Translations under genes and position numbers: made by a program
In this document: piece by piece, positions 24,990 through 32,593 of the stretch
How the letters are laid out: the number at the start of each line of letters is the position of its first letter
How positions within the stretch are numbered: the first letter of the stretch is position 1
Assembly: GCF_002024165.1 (NCBI RefSeq)
Contig: NZ_MWQN01000001.1
Coordinates: 6,324,001-6,388,000 of the forward strand
DNA length: 64,000 nt
Direction: 5' to 3'
Source of the DNA: Embleya scabrispora
Lineage (GTDB): Bacteria; Actinomycetota; Actinomycetes; Streptomycetales; Streptomycetaceae
The notes under the pieces: model-generated
What the model saw: the letters and a program-made list of their open reading frames with translations, nothing else
The model's database searches: none
Told to the model about the DNA's origin: nothing

Positions 24990-26099
24990 GTGCTCACCGT
25001 CACCCCACGGTTCCTGCCCGCGCTCACCCTGAGCCACAACCAGGCCGGGAGGGTCGACGTCCTCCAGGGCGTCACCCTCCTGCTGTCCGGCGTCCCCTAC
25101 GAGGACGGCACCGTCACCGCGGACGCCGGATCCGACGTCCGCTATTCGATGACGCTCACCGTCTCCGACCCGTCCCTCCTCCCGTTCGACCCCGCGGACT
25201 TTCTCGCCCCCTACGGCCAGGCACTGCACCCCTACCAGGGCCTGACCTACACCGACGGCACCACCGAGGTCGTGCCCTGCGGCGTCCACGTGATCACCCA
25301 GGTGTCCGGGGACCGCGACACGGGCCCGGTCACCGTCACCGCCAAGGGACGCGAAGTCGTCGTCCAGGCGGCCAGGTTCACCGCCTCGTGGGACACGCGC
25401 GGGTTCGGCTCCCACGTCGACGCGATCTCCGCCGCCGTGATCACGGTCATGCCGGCCGTCGTCGTCGACGACCGCACCACCCACGACCGCACCCCCGCCT
25501 ACCGGGTCTGGAAGGCGGGCGACGACCGATGGTCCGCCTGCCGTGAACTCGCCAAGGCCATCGGCGCGAGTTGCTACTTCGACGCGGTCGGCACACTCGT
25601 GGTCGCCGACCTGCCGCCCGCCCCCGACGGCGCGACCCCCGTGTGGGACGTCGCCGCGGGCCCCGGCGGCGTCCAGGTGTCCGCCGGCTGGGGACTGTCC
25701 TCCGACGGCCTCTACAACGGCGTCCGCGCGTCCGGCCAGAACTCCACCGACAACGTCGCCCCCGTCACCGACCTCGTCGTCGACACCGACCCCACCAGCC
25801 CGACCCGCTGGGGCGGACCCCTCGGTCAGCGCCTGCTCACCTACGAATCGCCGCTCCTGATCACGACCGGGGACTGCACCGTCGCCGCCGAAGGTCTCCT
25901 GCGCACCGGCATCGGCCTCAAGACCACCGTCGACCTGCAATCGGTCCCCAACCCCGCCCTGGAACCGGGGGACTGCGTGCGCACGATCTACACCGACGGC
26001 ACCCGCACCCTCCACATCGTGCGCTCCCTCACCATCCCCCTCGGCGACGGACCCTGCTCCATCAAGACCATGTCGGCGGCCGACGACCCGGAGCCCTGA
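24990..26099 (+). CDS. Minor tail protein (DUF5047-like)
   Basis: A 369-residue protein of a type regularly found in the tail tip of streptomycete phages, related in layout to Tal/gp27-like hub proteins. It has a beta-rich N-terminus (LTLSHNQAGRVDVL), a core with KAGDDRWSACRELAKAIGA and a C-terminal strand-rich part (PGDCVRTIYTDGTRTLHIV). GTG start with GGGGGTG directly upstream. Stop and next ATG overlap. Confidence 0.72.
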   Translation: MLTVTPRFLPALTLSHNQAGRVDVLQGVTLLLSGVPYEDGTVTADAGSDVRYSMTLTVSDPSLLPFDPADFLAPYGQALHPYQGLTYTDGTTEVVPCGVHVITQVSGDRDTGPVTVTAKGREVVVQAARFTASWDTRGFGSHVDAISAAVITVMPAVVVDDRTTHDRTPAYRVWKAGDDRWSACRELAKAIGASCYFDAVGTLVVADLPPAPDGATPVWDVAAGPGGVQVSAGWGLSSDGLYNGVRASGQNSTDNVAPVTDLVVDTDPTSPTRWGGPLGQRLLTYESPLLITTGDCTVAAEGLLRTGIGLKTTVDLQSVPNPALEPGDCVRTIYTDGTRTLHIVRSLTIPLGDGPCSIKTMSAADDPEP

Positions 26100-26350
26100 T
26101 GGACCTCGCCGACATCATCCACGACGTCGTGCGCCGCCTGCTGGACGAATCCTCCGCCGACTGGCGCATGGGCACCGTCACCGCCCTCACCCCCGACTCC
26201 ACCGCCGGAACCCTCCTCGTCGACGTCGGCGGCGGCACCGTCGTCAAAGCCCGCCGCGCCGCCACCTACACCAGCCCCGTCGTGGGCGACCGCGTGTGGG
26301 CGGACCGCAACCGGGCCGGCGAATGGCGCGTGACCGGCAAGCTCGCCTGA
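26099..26350 (+). CDS. Small baseplate/OB-like tail protein
   Basis: An 83-residue protein. After an N-terminal helix (DLADIIHDVVRRLLDE), strands such as MGTVTALTPDSTAGTLLVDV and VVGDRVWADRNRAGEWRV look like a small OB barrel, as in tail-hub or puncturing-device proteins. The ATG overlaps the previous stop (TGATG). Function inferred from fold pattern and place. Confidence 0.65.
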   Translation: MDLADIIHDVVRRLLDESSADWRMGTVTALTPDSTAGTLLVDVGGGTVVKARRAATYTSPVVGDRVWADRNRAGEWRVTGKLA

Positions 26351-26405
26351 ACCCACGAACCCCCCTGCAACGCCCGGCAATCACGAGTCCGGGTGGAGGT
26401 GACGC

Positions 26406-26987
26406 ATGCCCGCTACCGACAAATACGGCCAGGAGATCCCCTACTCGCTCCTCACCGACTCACCCGACGCCCAAGCCCTCGGCAAGGGCATCGCCGACGC
26501 CGCCGCCGGACGCTCCGTCATGCGGTTCGCATCCGCGGCCAACCGCGGCGCCACCCTCATCGGCGACTCCGCCGCCCAGGAGGGCATGGTCACCTACGTC
26601 AAGGACGCGGACCGCATCGACTACTACGACGGCGCGAACTGGCAGCCCCTGACGCCCGGCCCCTGGATCCCGTTCCCCGTGGCGTCCGGCATCTCCTACA
26701 ACTCCGGCAGCCCCGCCTACCGGCTGGTCAACGGCGTCGTGGAAATGCGCGGCACCCTGCGCCGCACCGACGGCGAAGGCTTCGACGCCGAGAGCGTCAT
26801 CCACCTGGGAACCCTGCCCGGCGGCTACTGGCCCGGCTACTACCGCTACTACATCGTCGCCACCGAGTGGGCCGCGCAGATCCACGCCCGCCTGGAGATC
26901 GACCCCACCAACGGCTGGATCAACGCCCTCATCCTCGAGGGCTCCCCGCACTGGATCGCCGTGGACGGCGTGTCCTCCAGCCTCTGA
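26406..26987 (+). CDS. Putative tail fibre/receptor-binding protein
   Basis: A 193-residue protein. The N-terminus (YGQEIPYSLLTDSPDAQALG and YDGANWQPLTP) resembles attachment domains of actinophage fibres. The C-terminal 100 residues are beta-rich and aromatic (YRLVNGVVEMRGTLRR; GYWPGYYRYYIVATEW). GGAGGTGACGC directly before the ATG is a strong ribosome site. Candidate receptor-binding protein; no enzymatic motif seen. Confidence 0.62.
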   Translation: MPATDKYGQEIPYSLLTDSPDAQALGKGIADAAAGRSVMRFASAANRGATLIGDSAAQEGMVTYVKDADRIDYYDGANWQPLTPGPWIPFPVASGISYNSGSPAYRLVNGVVEMRGTLRRTDGEGFDAESVIHLGTLPGGYWPGYYRYYIVATEWAAQIHARLEIDPTNGWINALILEGSPHWIAVDGVSSSL

Positions 26988-27053
26988 CCCCTCGCCACAC
27001 CCCGGGCCGCAACAGCCCGAGGACCCCCCCTTTTCCCGCGCCCGGAGAACCCC

Positions 27054-27287
27054 ATGCCCCACTACCACGCCGCGATCGTCCACCCCGGCGACGAGACCAC
27101 CTACTGCGGAATCGTCCCCGGCGAGCACGTCGAAGCGGTACTCGCCGCCTGCGAAACCCACCCCGAACGCGAACCCAAAACCGGCCGCGACGGCGGGATC
27201 TACGTGCTCCGCGCCGACGGCGACCTCGACCACTACCTCCCCGTCGACGCCCCCGCGCGCCCGACCGAAACAGCGGTGACCCCATGA
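27054..27287 (+). CDS. Small phage hypothetical protein
   Basis: A 77-residue protein with CGGAGAA before its ATG. HYHAAIVHPGDETTYCGIVPG at the start and IYVLRADGDLDHYLPV at the end suggest a small alpha/beta domain. No family recognised. It overlaps the endolysin ATG by four bases and may belong to tail tip or lysis functions. Confidence 0.55.
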   Translation: MPHYHAAIVHPGDETTYCGIVPGEHVEAVLAACETHPEREPKTGRDGGIYVLRADGDLDHYLPVDAPARPTETAVTP

Positions 27288-28444
27288 CCGGACCGTCCTA
27301 CATCCCCGGCGCCGAACGCCTCGGCCCCGACACCGGCGGCTCCATGGACACCCCGAACCTGCCGCCGCGCGCCGTCTGGCACACCGTCGAATCCCCCTCC
27401 GGCAGCGGCTGGTTCACCTCGATGGCGTCCTACCTCAAGCGCGAATCCGTCTGGCCGCAGGTCCTCTACGACCCCGCCTCCGACCGCCTCGGCCAATTCG
27501 CCGCCCTCGACACCAGCGGCCGAGCCCTGCGCAACGACGGCACCTCACGCACCAACCGCACCGGCCGCGTCTGCATCCAGGTCGAGGTGTGCGGACGCGC
27601 CTCCGAACCGTGGACCGACGGCTTCGACCCGGCCGGCAAACCCAACTTCCTGAAGCTGATCGGCGCGATGCGCGCCTGGGGCATCCCCGACACCTGGCCC
27701 GCCGGCGCCCCCCAGCGCTACCCGGGAGACCACGACGACCGCGACCGCGCCACCTGGCTGGGCCGCGGCGGCCACTACGGGCACAGCCAAATCCCCGGCA
27801 ACGACCACGGCGACCCCGGCGCGATCGACACCTCGAAGGTCCCACCGAACGGCACCACCACCCCCGGCGGCGGATCCCCCGGCGGCGTCTCCCGAGCCCA
27901 GGACTCCATCAACGGACTCCTCTACGGCTACGGCGCGCACGGCGACCACGTCACCGCGGTGGGCCGAGCCCTGGTCGCGGCCGGCTTCGGCAGCCACTAC
28001 ACCACCGGACCCGGACCGGACTGGACCGATGCCGACACCCTCAACTACGCCGACTACCAACGCTCGTTGGGATACCGCGGATCCGACGCCGACGGCGTCC
28101 CCGGCGAGGAATCCCTCATCCGCCTCCTCGGAGCCCTGCCCTCCCGCAACGACACGCCGACCGTGTCCCTGTCCAACCTGATCGCCGCCGCCCGCGCCGA
28201 CGTCCCCGCCGCAACCGGCCACCTCACCCACCCCGACGACGTCCTGACCGTGGAGAACGCCCTCGTCGCCGAGGGCCTGCTGGCCTCCTCCTACGCGGAC
28301 GGCTCCTACGGCACCCGGACCGTCTCCGCCTACGCCGCCTGGCAACGCCGCCTCGGCTACTCGGGATCGGACGCCGACGGCTACCCCGGACGAACCTCGC
28401 TGAGCAGGCTCGGCGACGCACACGGATTCAAGGTGACCCCATGA
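27284..28444 (+). CDS. Endolysin: N-acetylmuramoyl-L-alanine amidase with two wall-binding repeats
   Basis: A 386-residue lysin. The N-terminal Amidase_2/PGRP-type domain has the zinc His in AVWHTVES (His33), a second His in GGHYGHSQIP (His167) and the acidic end DHGDPGAID. A Gly/Pro/Thr linker follows (about 185-200), then two repeats of about 75 residues ending in YQRSLGYRGSDADGVPG and WQRRLGYSGSDADGYPG, typical of PG_binding_1-like modules. No signal peptide, so release depends on the holin encoded next. ATGA overlap with both neighbours. Confidence 0.9.
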   Translation: MTGPSYIPGAERLGPDTGGSMDTPNLPPRAVWHTVESPSGSGWFTSMASYLKRESVWPQVLYDPASDRLGQFAALDTSGRALRNDGTSRTNRTGRVCIQVEVCGRASEPWTDGFDPAGKPNFLKLIGAMRAWGIPDTWPAGAPQRYPGDHDDRDRATWLGRGGHYGHSQIPGNDHGDPGAIDTSKVPPNGTTTPGGGSPGGVSRAQDSINGLLYGYGAHGDHVTAVGRALVAAGFGSHYTTGPGPDWTDADTLNYADYQRSLGYRGSDADGVPGEESLIRLLGALPSRNDTPTVSLSNLIAAARADVPAATGHLTHPDDVLTVENALVAEGLLASSYADGSYGTRTVSAYAAWQRRLGYSGSDADGYPGRTSLSRLGDAHGFKVTP

Positions 28445-28911
28445 CCACGACCATCCCCGGCAAGTACCTCGCCACCCTGGCCGAACGCACCGCAGCGTCC
28501 TTCGTCGAGGCATTCGCGTCCGCGTGGATGGTCGCGGACGCCTACAACCTGAGCACGGCCGAGACCGCCGCCCTGGCCGGCGTCATGGCCGCGCTGACCG
28601 TCCTGCGCGCGGCCCTCACCTCGTTCCTTGGCCACCGCGCCGCCGACCCCACCATCCGCACCGGATACGCCTACGCCGTCGACGTGTTCGAGCGCGTGGC
28701 CGCAACGTTCGCCGAAGCCGGCATCGCCGCACTCCTCCTGGCCGGCACCCTCGACCTCTCGCATGCCCGAGCGGCCGGCTTCGCGGGCCTGACCGCCGCG
28801 CTCTCCGTACTCAAGGCACTCCTCGCCCGCTTCGTGGGCTCCACAGCGACCGCATCGCTGCTCCCCGCCGCCAAGGACCCGGGCACACCGCCCGGGTCGC
28901 GACCGGCCTGA
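28441..28911 (+). CDS. Holin
   Basis: A 156-residue membrane protein directly after the endolysin, overlapping by four bases. It has four hydrophobic stretches: near 25-60 (AETAALAGVMAALTVLRAALT) and 95-135 (AGIAALLLAG; FAGLTAALSVLKALLARFVG). A charged C-terminal tail follows. This matches the holins of streptomycete phages. It would form the pore that releases the amidase. Confidence 0.85.
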   Translation: MTTTIPGKYLATLAERTAASFVEAFASAWMVADAYNLSTAETAALAGVMAALTVLRAALTSFLGHRAADPTIRTGYAYAVDVFERVAATFAEAGIAALLLAGTLDLSHARAAGFAGLTAALSVLKALLARFVGSTATASLLPAAKDPGTPPGSRPA

Positions 28912-28927
28912 GCGGGCGGGTGCTGCC

Positions 28928-29275
28928 ATGCCCGATGAGCTGACCGTCGGAGAGTTGGGCCGATCGATCGACGCCCTCCGCGGCGAACTCCGCGACGGCA
29001 TGGCGGCCCTGAACGCCCGCCTGGACCGCATGGTGACCACCGAGGTGTACGCGGCGCAGAGCGCCCATACCGAATGGCGGATGGCCGAACTCGCCCGCGA
29101 ACTCGAAAAGTTGCGCAACGAGGCGGCGCGCCTCGAGGACGACTTCGAGGCGTACCAGCGGGCCGAGCAGGAACGCCGGGAACGCGACCGGCAGACCCGC
29201 CTGTACTCGGCGATCATCCCGATCCTCCTGGGGGTGCTGGCGGTGGCGGCGACGATATGGGCGGCGATCCGATGA
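28928..29275 (+). CDS. Coiled-coil protein with C-terminal membrane anchor (lysis cassette)
   Basis: A 115-residue protein. Residues 5-90 are a charged coiled coil ([39 protein letters not shown]), and residues 93-113 are a single transmembrane segment ([20 protein letters not shown]). Such bitopic proteins often accompany holins as a second holin or membrane regulator. GGGTGCTGCC-type weak ribosome site. Overlaps the next gene by four bases. Confidence 0.72.
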   Translation: MPDELTVGELGRSIDALRGELRDGMAALNARLDRMVTTEVYAAQSAHTEWRMAELARELEKLRNEAARLEDDFEAYQRAEQERRERDRQTRLYSAIIPILLGVLAVAATIWAAIR

Positions 29276-29895
29276 GCGAACAGGCCCCCACCACGGGCCG
29301 CCGACGCCTTCGCGGCGCCGAATGGCTCGCCGTCGTCACCGTGATCCTCGCCCTCGCCGGCGCGGGATGGCTCGCCGTCCAGGTCGTGCAACTCTCCGCC
29401 GAGCTGCGCGACGCCAACCGAGCACGCGACCAACTCGCCACCCAGGTACAGGGAATGGGCGGCACACCCGTCGCCGGACCACCGGGCAGCCGCGGCGACC
29501 CGGGCAAATCCGGCGAGCAGGGACCGCCCGGGGAACCCGGACGCGACGGAGCCCCCGGAATCGGCGCCACCGGGCCGCCCGGACCACCCGGACCCTCCGG
29601 TCCTCCCGGCTCCCAGGGCGGCGACGGCCGCAACGGCGCCGACGCCACGGGCCCGCCCGGCCCCCCGGGCGCCGACGGCACGACCGGCGCGGCCGGACCC
29701 GCCGGCCCCCAGGGCGAACCCGGGCCTCCGGGGCCGGCAGGCGCAGCGGGGGAGCGGGGCGCCTCCGGCCCGCCGGGCCCGGCCTGCCCGAGCGACTACG
29801 GCCTCGCGACCCCGACCTGGGACCCGAACGCACTCGTGTGCACCCGCACCGCCCCGACCGGCACCCCCACGACCACCGCCGCACGGCGCAGATAG
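29272..29895 (+). CDS. Membrane-anchored collagen-like protein
   Basis: A 207-residue protein. Residues 17-39 form a transmembrane helix, 40-60 a short coiled coil, and residues 69-171 are almost pure Gly-X-Y triplets ([42 protein letters not shown]), followed by a 36-residue tail with two cysteines (172 and 190). Collagen-like repeats would give a trimeric rod outside the membrane. It is the last gene of the late operon. Collagen-like stretches are known in phage fibres, but an anchored form in a lysis cassette is unusual; it may act in lysis or remain on the lysogen surface. Confidence 0.85.
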   Translation: MSEQAPTTGRRRLRGAEWLAVVTVILALAGAGWLAVQVVQLSAELRDANRARDQLATQVQGMGGTPVAGPPGSRGDPGKSGEQGPPGEPGRDGAPGIGATGPPGPPGPSGPPGSQGGDGRNGADATGPPGPPGADGTTGAAGPAGPQGEPGPPGPAGAAGERGASGPPGPACPSDYGLATPTWDPNALVCTRTAPTGTPTTTAARRR

Positions 29896-29899
29896 ACAA

Positions 29900-29939
29900 G
29901 GCGGCCCCTCGACACCCGGCCGGGTGTCGAGGGGCCGCC
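29900..29939. terminator. Bidirectional terminator, 40-bp perfect palindrome
   Basis: Bases 29900-29919 and 29920-29939 are exact reverse complements (20-bp arms, starting GGCGGCCCCTCGACACCCGG), followed by CTTTCTT. It ends the rightward late operon and faces the leftward genes from 30198. Confidence 0.85.
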
Positions 29940-29952
29940 CTTTCTTGCGTAC

Positions 29953-30198
29953 TCAGGTCGGCGAGGTCCCCACCAGACGTGCGGCAACCGCCACGGCCGC
30001 GATGCGCGCCACGTCCTCCACCGTGCGCTGCCCCTCGCAGGCATCCCGCAGGAGCCCGGGCGCGCCGGTCGGCACCGATCCGTCCCACGCCTCGACGATC
30101 GCCTCCACCAGATCCGTGCGCACGCCGATTCCGTGAGGCCCGTACACGTAGTCGGGGCGCGGAGGCGCGCCGAACGTGTAGTGGAAGAGGCTGCTCAT
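29953..30198 (-). CDS. Small phage hypothetical protein
   Basis: An 81-residue protein read leftwards into the palindromic terminator. It opens SSLFHYTFGAPPRPDYVYG and continues with a helix-rich, mildly acidic body ending in RIAAVAVAARLVG. The ATG at 30198 has GGGGA just upstream; a longer TTG-initiated version to 30252 is less likely. No family recognised. Confidence 0.55.
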   Translation of the reverse strand: MSSLFHYTFGAPPRPDYVYGPHGIGVRTDLVEAIVEAWDGSVPTGAPGLLRDACEGQRTVEDVARIAAVAVAARLVGTSPT

Positions 30199-30264
30199 GT
30201 CCCCAGATTCGCAGGTGGGATGGGGCCGCGCATCGCGCTTGCGAGTGAACAAGCACGGTCGCGG

Positions 30265-30867
30265 TCACGACGCGGGCAGAGAGCCCGTCACCACCACGTC
30301 TGGGAACGGGCCGCCGAAGCCCGGTTGCATCGCCACCGTGATCCTGAACGCCGAGGCGACCGGGCCCGGAACGACGTAACCCACCGCGCCGGACCCTGTC
30401 GACCCGGGCGCGACCGAACCCGCGAACGGCTCCTCGCGAACGTTGCCCAGGTCCGTGTAGTTCGCCTTCCCACCAGACGTGGTCCCGACCATGTCGCGGA
30501 CGAACACCTTCGACAGGTCGAACGGCGCCTGCCCCGTGTTCGCCACGGCAACGCGAACCATGACCGGACGCGAACCGGCCGGGATGAACTCGGCGTTGAC
30601 CTGTCCCTCGGGCGTCGAGGCGCGGGCGCCGGTGAACACCGGGACCGGCTGCACGGTCGTGGTGACCTCCAACCCCGGTAGGACGAACGGCTGCCCCAGG
30701 CCCACCGGCGAAGCCTGCGCTGCGGGGATCGTCCCCGGCGGTTCCGTCGGCGCGCCCGGAGCCGGCAGGCCGCTCGTCGACGTCTTCGAACCTCCATCCG
30801 ACGAGCAGGACGCGAGCACGAGCGCGAGCAGCGCCGCGCTGCCTGCGGCGACGGTACGTCTGTACAT
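30265..30867 (-). CDS. Prophage lipoprotein (DUF4352-like)
   Basis: A 200-residue secreted lipoprotein. A basic start, a hydrophobic core and the lipobox LASC with Cys21 form a clear lipoprotein signal. A Ser/Pro/Gly linker follows to about 60, then an immunoglobulin-like beta domain (LEVTTTVQPVPVFTG; VMVRVAVANTGQAPFDLSKV; VGYVVPGPVASAFRITV). It lies in the right arm and opposes the late operon, as expected for a gene expressed in the lysogen. Superinfection exclusion by prophage lipoproteins is known in other phages; here it is only a suggestion. Confidence 0.78.
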   Translation of the reverse strand: MYRRTVAAGSAALLALVLASCSSDGGSKTSTSGLPAPGAPTEPPGTIPAAQASPVGLGQPFVLPGLEVTTTVQPVPVFTGARASTPEGQVNAEFIPAGSRPVMVRVAVANTGQAPFDLSKVFVRDMVGTTSGGKANYTDLGNVREEPFAGSVAPGSTGSGAVGYVVPGPVASAFRITVAMQPGFGGPFPDVVVTGSLPAS

Positions 30868-31038
30868 GAACCCCCCCGGGTCTTCGGTGCGCGCACGCTA
30901 CCGCCGCTACCTCGAGGACGGGAGGAGGATCATCGAATTGCGACACGCCCGTGGCGCAGTGGTGATCCAGGGCGGGGATCGATCCGGAGCCGCCTGATCC
31001 CTTAGTGGAGGAGTACCACCGAACTGGAGTGTGAACGA

Positions 31039-31083
31039 CGAAGCCCCCGCTGCTGCCTTCGGGCTGCGGCGGGGGCGGCTTCG
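31039..31083 (-). terminator. Terminator of the leftward 31-32 kb operon
   Basis: A stem pairs CCCCCGC (31044-31050) with GCGGGGG (31069-31075), extended by CGAAG/CTTCG at the outside. It lies just past the 3' end of the leftward gene at 31096. Confidence 0.6.
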
Positions 31084-31095
31084 TGCTGTCCGGGG

Positions 31096-31587
31096 TCAGG
31101 CGCTGTGTTCGCGAGGGGCGACCGCGTCCAGGTCCCGGACGGCGGTCTGAGCCCTGCGCAGGTCGGCTTCGACCCGTTCCCGCCATGCCTCGATGCGCTG
31201 GCGACGCAGCCGGGCGGGGTCGTCGTTCGGTTCGAGCGGGTGGACCTCGGCGTCGAGGTGTTCGCGGCACACGCGGATGGCGGGTTCGGCCTCGTTGTCG
31301 CAGGTGGGGACCCAGCACAGTTCGGCGACGCTGGTGCCCTCGACGGTGTATCGGGCTCCGCCGGTGGTGAAGGTCTCGCCGTCGGCCTCGACGTCGATGT
31401 GGGGGTTGGCGTGGTAGTCGGAGAGGGCGAGGTGTCCGGCGAGGGCGATGATCACGGTGGCGCTGATCTCGGCGGTGCCGCCGTCGGTGGTGGGGACGTC
31501 GATGCGTCCGCCGGTGGCCGCGCGGGCGAGGTAGCCGGTGCTGTTCGCGGTGATGGCTTCGGTCACGAGGTCGTAGAGCTTGGTCAT
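31096..31587 (-). CDS. Phage hypothetical protein with a Cys/His cluster
   Basis: A 163-residue protein. The N-terminal half is an alpha/beta domain (KLYDLVTEAITANSTGYLAR, then a strand-rich part). The middle contains CWVPTCDNEAEP followed by VCREHLD, which could bind zinc, and the C-terminus is a charged helix. GGAGGACCCGCA precedes ATG 31587. It overlaps the preceding gene by four bases. Unknown function. Confidence 0.62.
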   Translation of the reverse strand: MTKLYDLVTEAITANSTGYLARAATGGRIDVPTTDGGTAEISATVIIALAGHLALSDYHANPHIDVEADGETFTTGGARYTVEGTSVAELCWVPTCDNEAEPAIRVCREHLDAEVHPLEPNDDPARLRRQRIEAWRERVEADLRRAQTAVRDLDAVAPREHSA

Positions 31588-31823
31588 TGCGGGTCCTCCT
31601 GGGGCGTGGTGTGCAGGTCGGTGCGGGCGCCTTGTCCGGGCCGGTTGGCTTTTGCGTCGCGAACGGCTTGGGCGTTGTAGAGGTTCTGGCCGCCACGGCC
31701 GGGCTGTCGGCCTACGGGTTTGACGCCCCAGCGGCGGAGGGTGACGCGGGCGGAGTCGGGGTTGCCGGCGCGGATGTGGGCGGCGGCTTGGGCGAGGGTC
31801 CACGTCTCGGTAGGTTCGGACAT
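31584..31823 (-). CDS. Small helix-turn-helix DNA-binding-like protein
   Basis: A 79-residue protein. TLAQAAAHIRAGNPDSARVT followed by RRWGVKPVGRQPGRGGQN has the form of a MerR/excisionase-like winged helix: a helix-turn-helix and a basic wing. Middle gene of the leftward operon 32227 to 31096. AAGGAGCCC precedes ATG 31823. Likely regulatory. Confidence 0.62.
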   Translation of the reverse strand: MSEPTETWTLAQAAAHIRAGNPDSARVTLRRWGVKPVGRQPGRGGQNLYNAQAVRDAKANRPGQGARTDLHTTPQEDPQ

Positions 31824-31897
31824 GGTTCGGGCTCCTTCCGAGCCACGCTCGGCCCGCTCCCGGGATGCCGCCCGGGGCGGGCCGTTCGTGTCGTGCG

Positions 31898-32227
31898 TCA
31901 GTTGCGGTTCTCGACCTCGTCCTCGACGCCGTCCTGGGGGTAGGTGGCGGCGAAGGCTTCGCGGATGGCCTGTTCGGCGTTGTCGCTGATGGTGATCCAG
32001 GAATAGGTGTCGAGGTCGCTGGGGTTGTCCTCGGCCAAGTCCGGCCGGATGGGGCGCTTGGAGATGATCGTCGCGCCCTCGCCGTCGATCGCGATGATGT
32101 CCGCGAGGAAGCTGTGGATCGCGTCGTGTGCTTCGCGGTCGCTGCCGACGTATTTGCGCATGTCGTCGAGGAGGTCGTAGGGGTGGATGGTGCGGCCGGT
32201 GCGGTGGCTCGCGATTTCGGTGGTCAT
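31898..32227 (-). CDS. Small phage hypothetical protein
   Basis: A 109-residue acidic protein, first gene of the leftward operon. GAAGGAGCCTCCA precedes its ATG. DLLDDMRKYVGSDREAHDAI forms a helix and TYSWITISDNAEQAIREAF a strand-helix unit. No family recognised. Two palindromes upstream (32285-32303 and 32326-32341) probably regulate it. Confidence 0.58.
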   Translation of the reverse strand: MTTEIASHRTGRTIHPYDLLDDMRKYVGSDREAHDAIHSFLADIIAIDGEGATIISKRPIRPDLAEDNPSDLDTYSWITISDNAEQAIREAFAATYPQDGVEDEVENRN

Positions 32228-32284
32228 TGGAGGCTCCTTCTCCGTGTGGGCTTCGGGTGGTCCGTCGGCCTCACATCCCTAACC

Positions 32285-32303
32285 TTGCTACACAGTGAAG
32301 CAA
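32285..32303. promoter_or_regulatory. 19-bp near-perfect palindromic operator
   Basis: TTGCTACAC-A-GTGAAGCAA is symmetric except for one A/A position in each arm. It lies about 60 bp upstream of the leftward gene starting at 32227, inside the only lower-GC part of this intergenic region. Confidence 0.5.
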
Positions 32304-32325
32304 AGTTCAAGGGCTTCCCGCCGAT

Positions 32326-32341
32326 TCACCCGAACGGGTGA
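32326..32341. promoter_or_regulatory. 16-bp perfect palindrome
   Basis: TCACCCGAACGGGTGA is fully self-complementary. Its centre is 40 bp from that of the preceding palindrome (about four helical turns), between the leftward operon and the hairpin array. Confidence 0.45.
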
Positions 32342-32355
32342 GTTCGGCGATCCAC

Positions 32356-32385
32356 TGCACACCCGTCGGGACGACCCGATACGGT
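32356..32385 (+). promoter_or_regulatory. Candidate promoter for the hairpin-array transcript
   Basis: TGCACA (32356-32361) and TACGGT (32380-32385) are spaced by 18 bp; the -10 fits TANNNT and the -35 matches four of six consensus positions. Transcription would begin about 30 bases before the first hairpin unit. Confidence 0.35.
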
Positions 32386-32420
32386 CTACATACCGGCACC
32401 GCTTCGGCGGGATCGGTAAC

Positions 32421-32590
32421 CTGCTCCCCGCATCTGCGGGGATGGCCCTGATTACAGGGGCGCCAGGCACTGCTCCCCATGCATATGGGGATGGCCCGGA
32501 TTCGATGGGCAAGCTGCATTGCTCCCCGAGCACTCGGGGATGACCCTGATTGCAGGGGTGCCCGACCTTGTTCCCCGCGCATGCGGGGAT
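32421..32590 (+). repeat. Four tandem 49-bp units with conserved hairpins
   Basis: Units start at 32421, 32470, 32519 and 32568 (the last is partial). The hairpins are CCCCGC-ATCT-GCGGGG, CCCCAT-GCAT-ATGGGG, CCCCGA-GCAC-TCGGGG and CCCCGC-GCAT-GCGGGG, each flanked by T-(G)-YTC on the left and GGGGATG on the right. The 20 bases between hairpins are also related (each begins GATT; units 1 and 3 contain CCCTG-ATTR-CAGGG). Because the intervals resemble one another they are not CRISPR spacers. Confidence 0.9.
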
Positions 32591-32593
32591 GCG

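Noticed and set aside
32421-32590. A short type I-E CRISPR array
   Set aside because: The repeats are not identical, the period is 49 instead of about 61, the intervals resemble each other, and no cas gene is present. Kept as a hairpin array instead.
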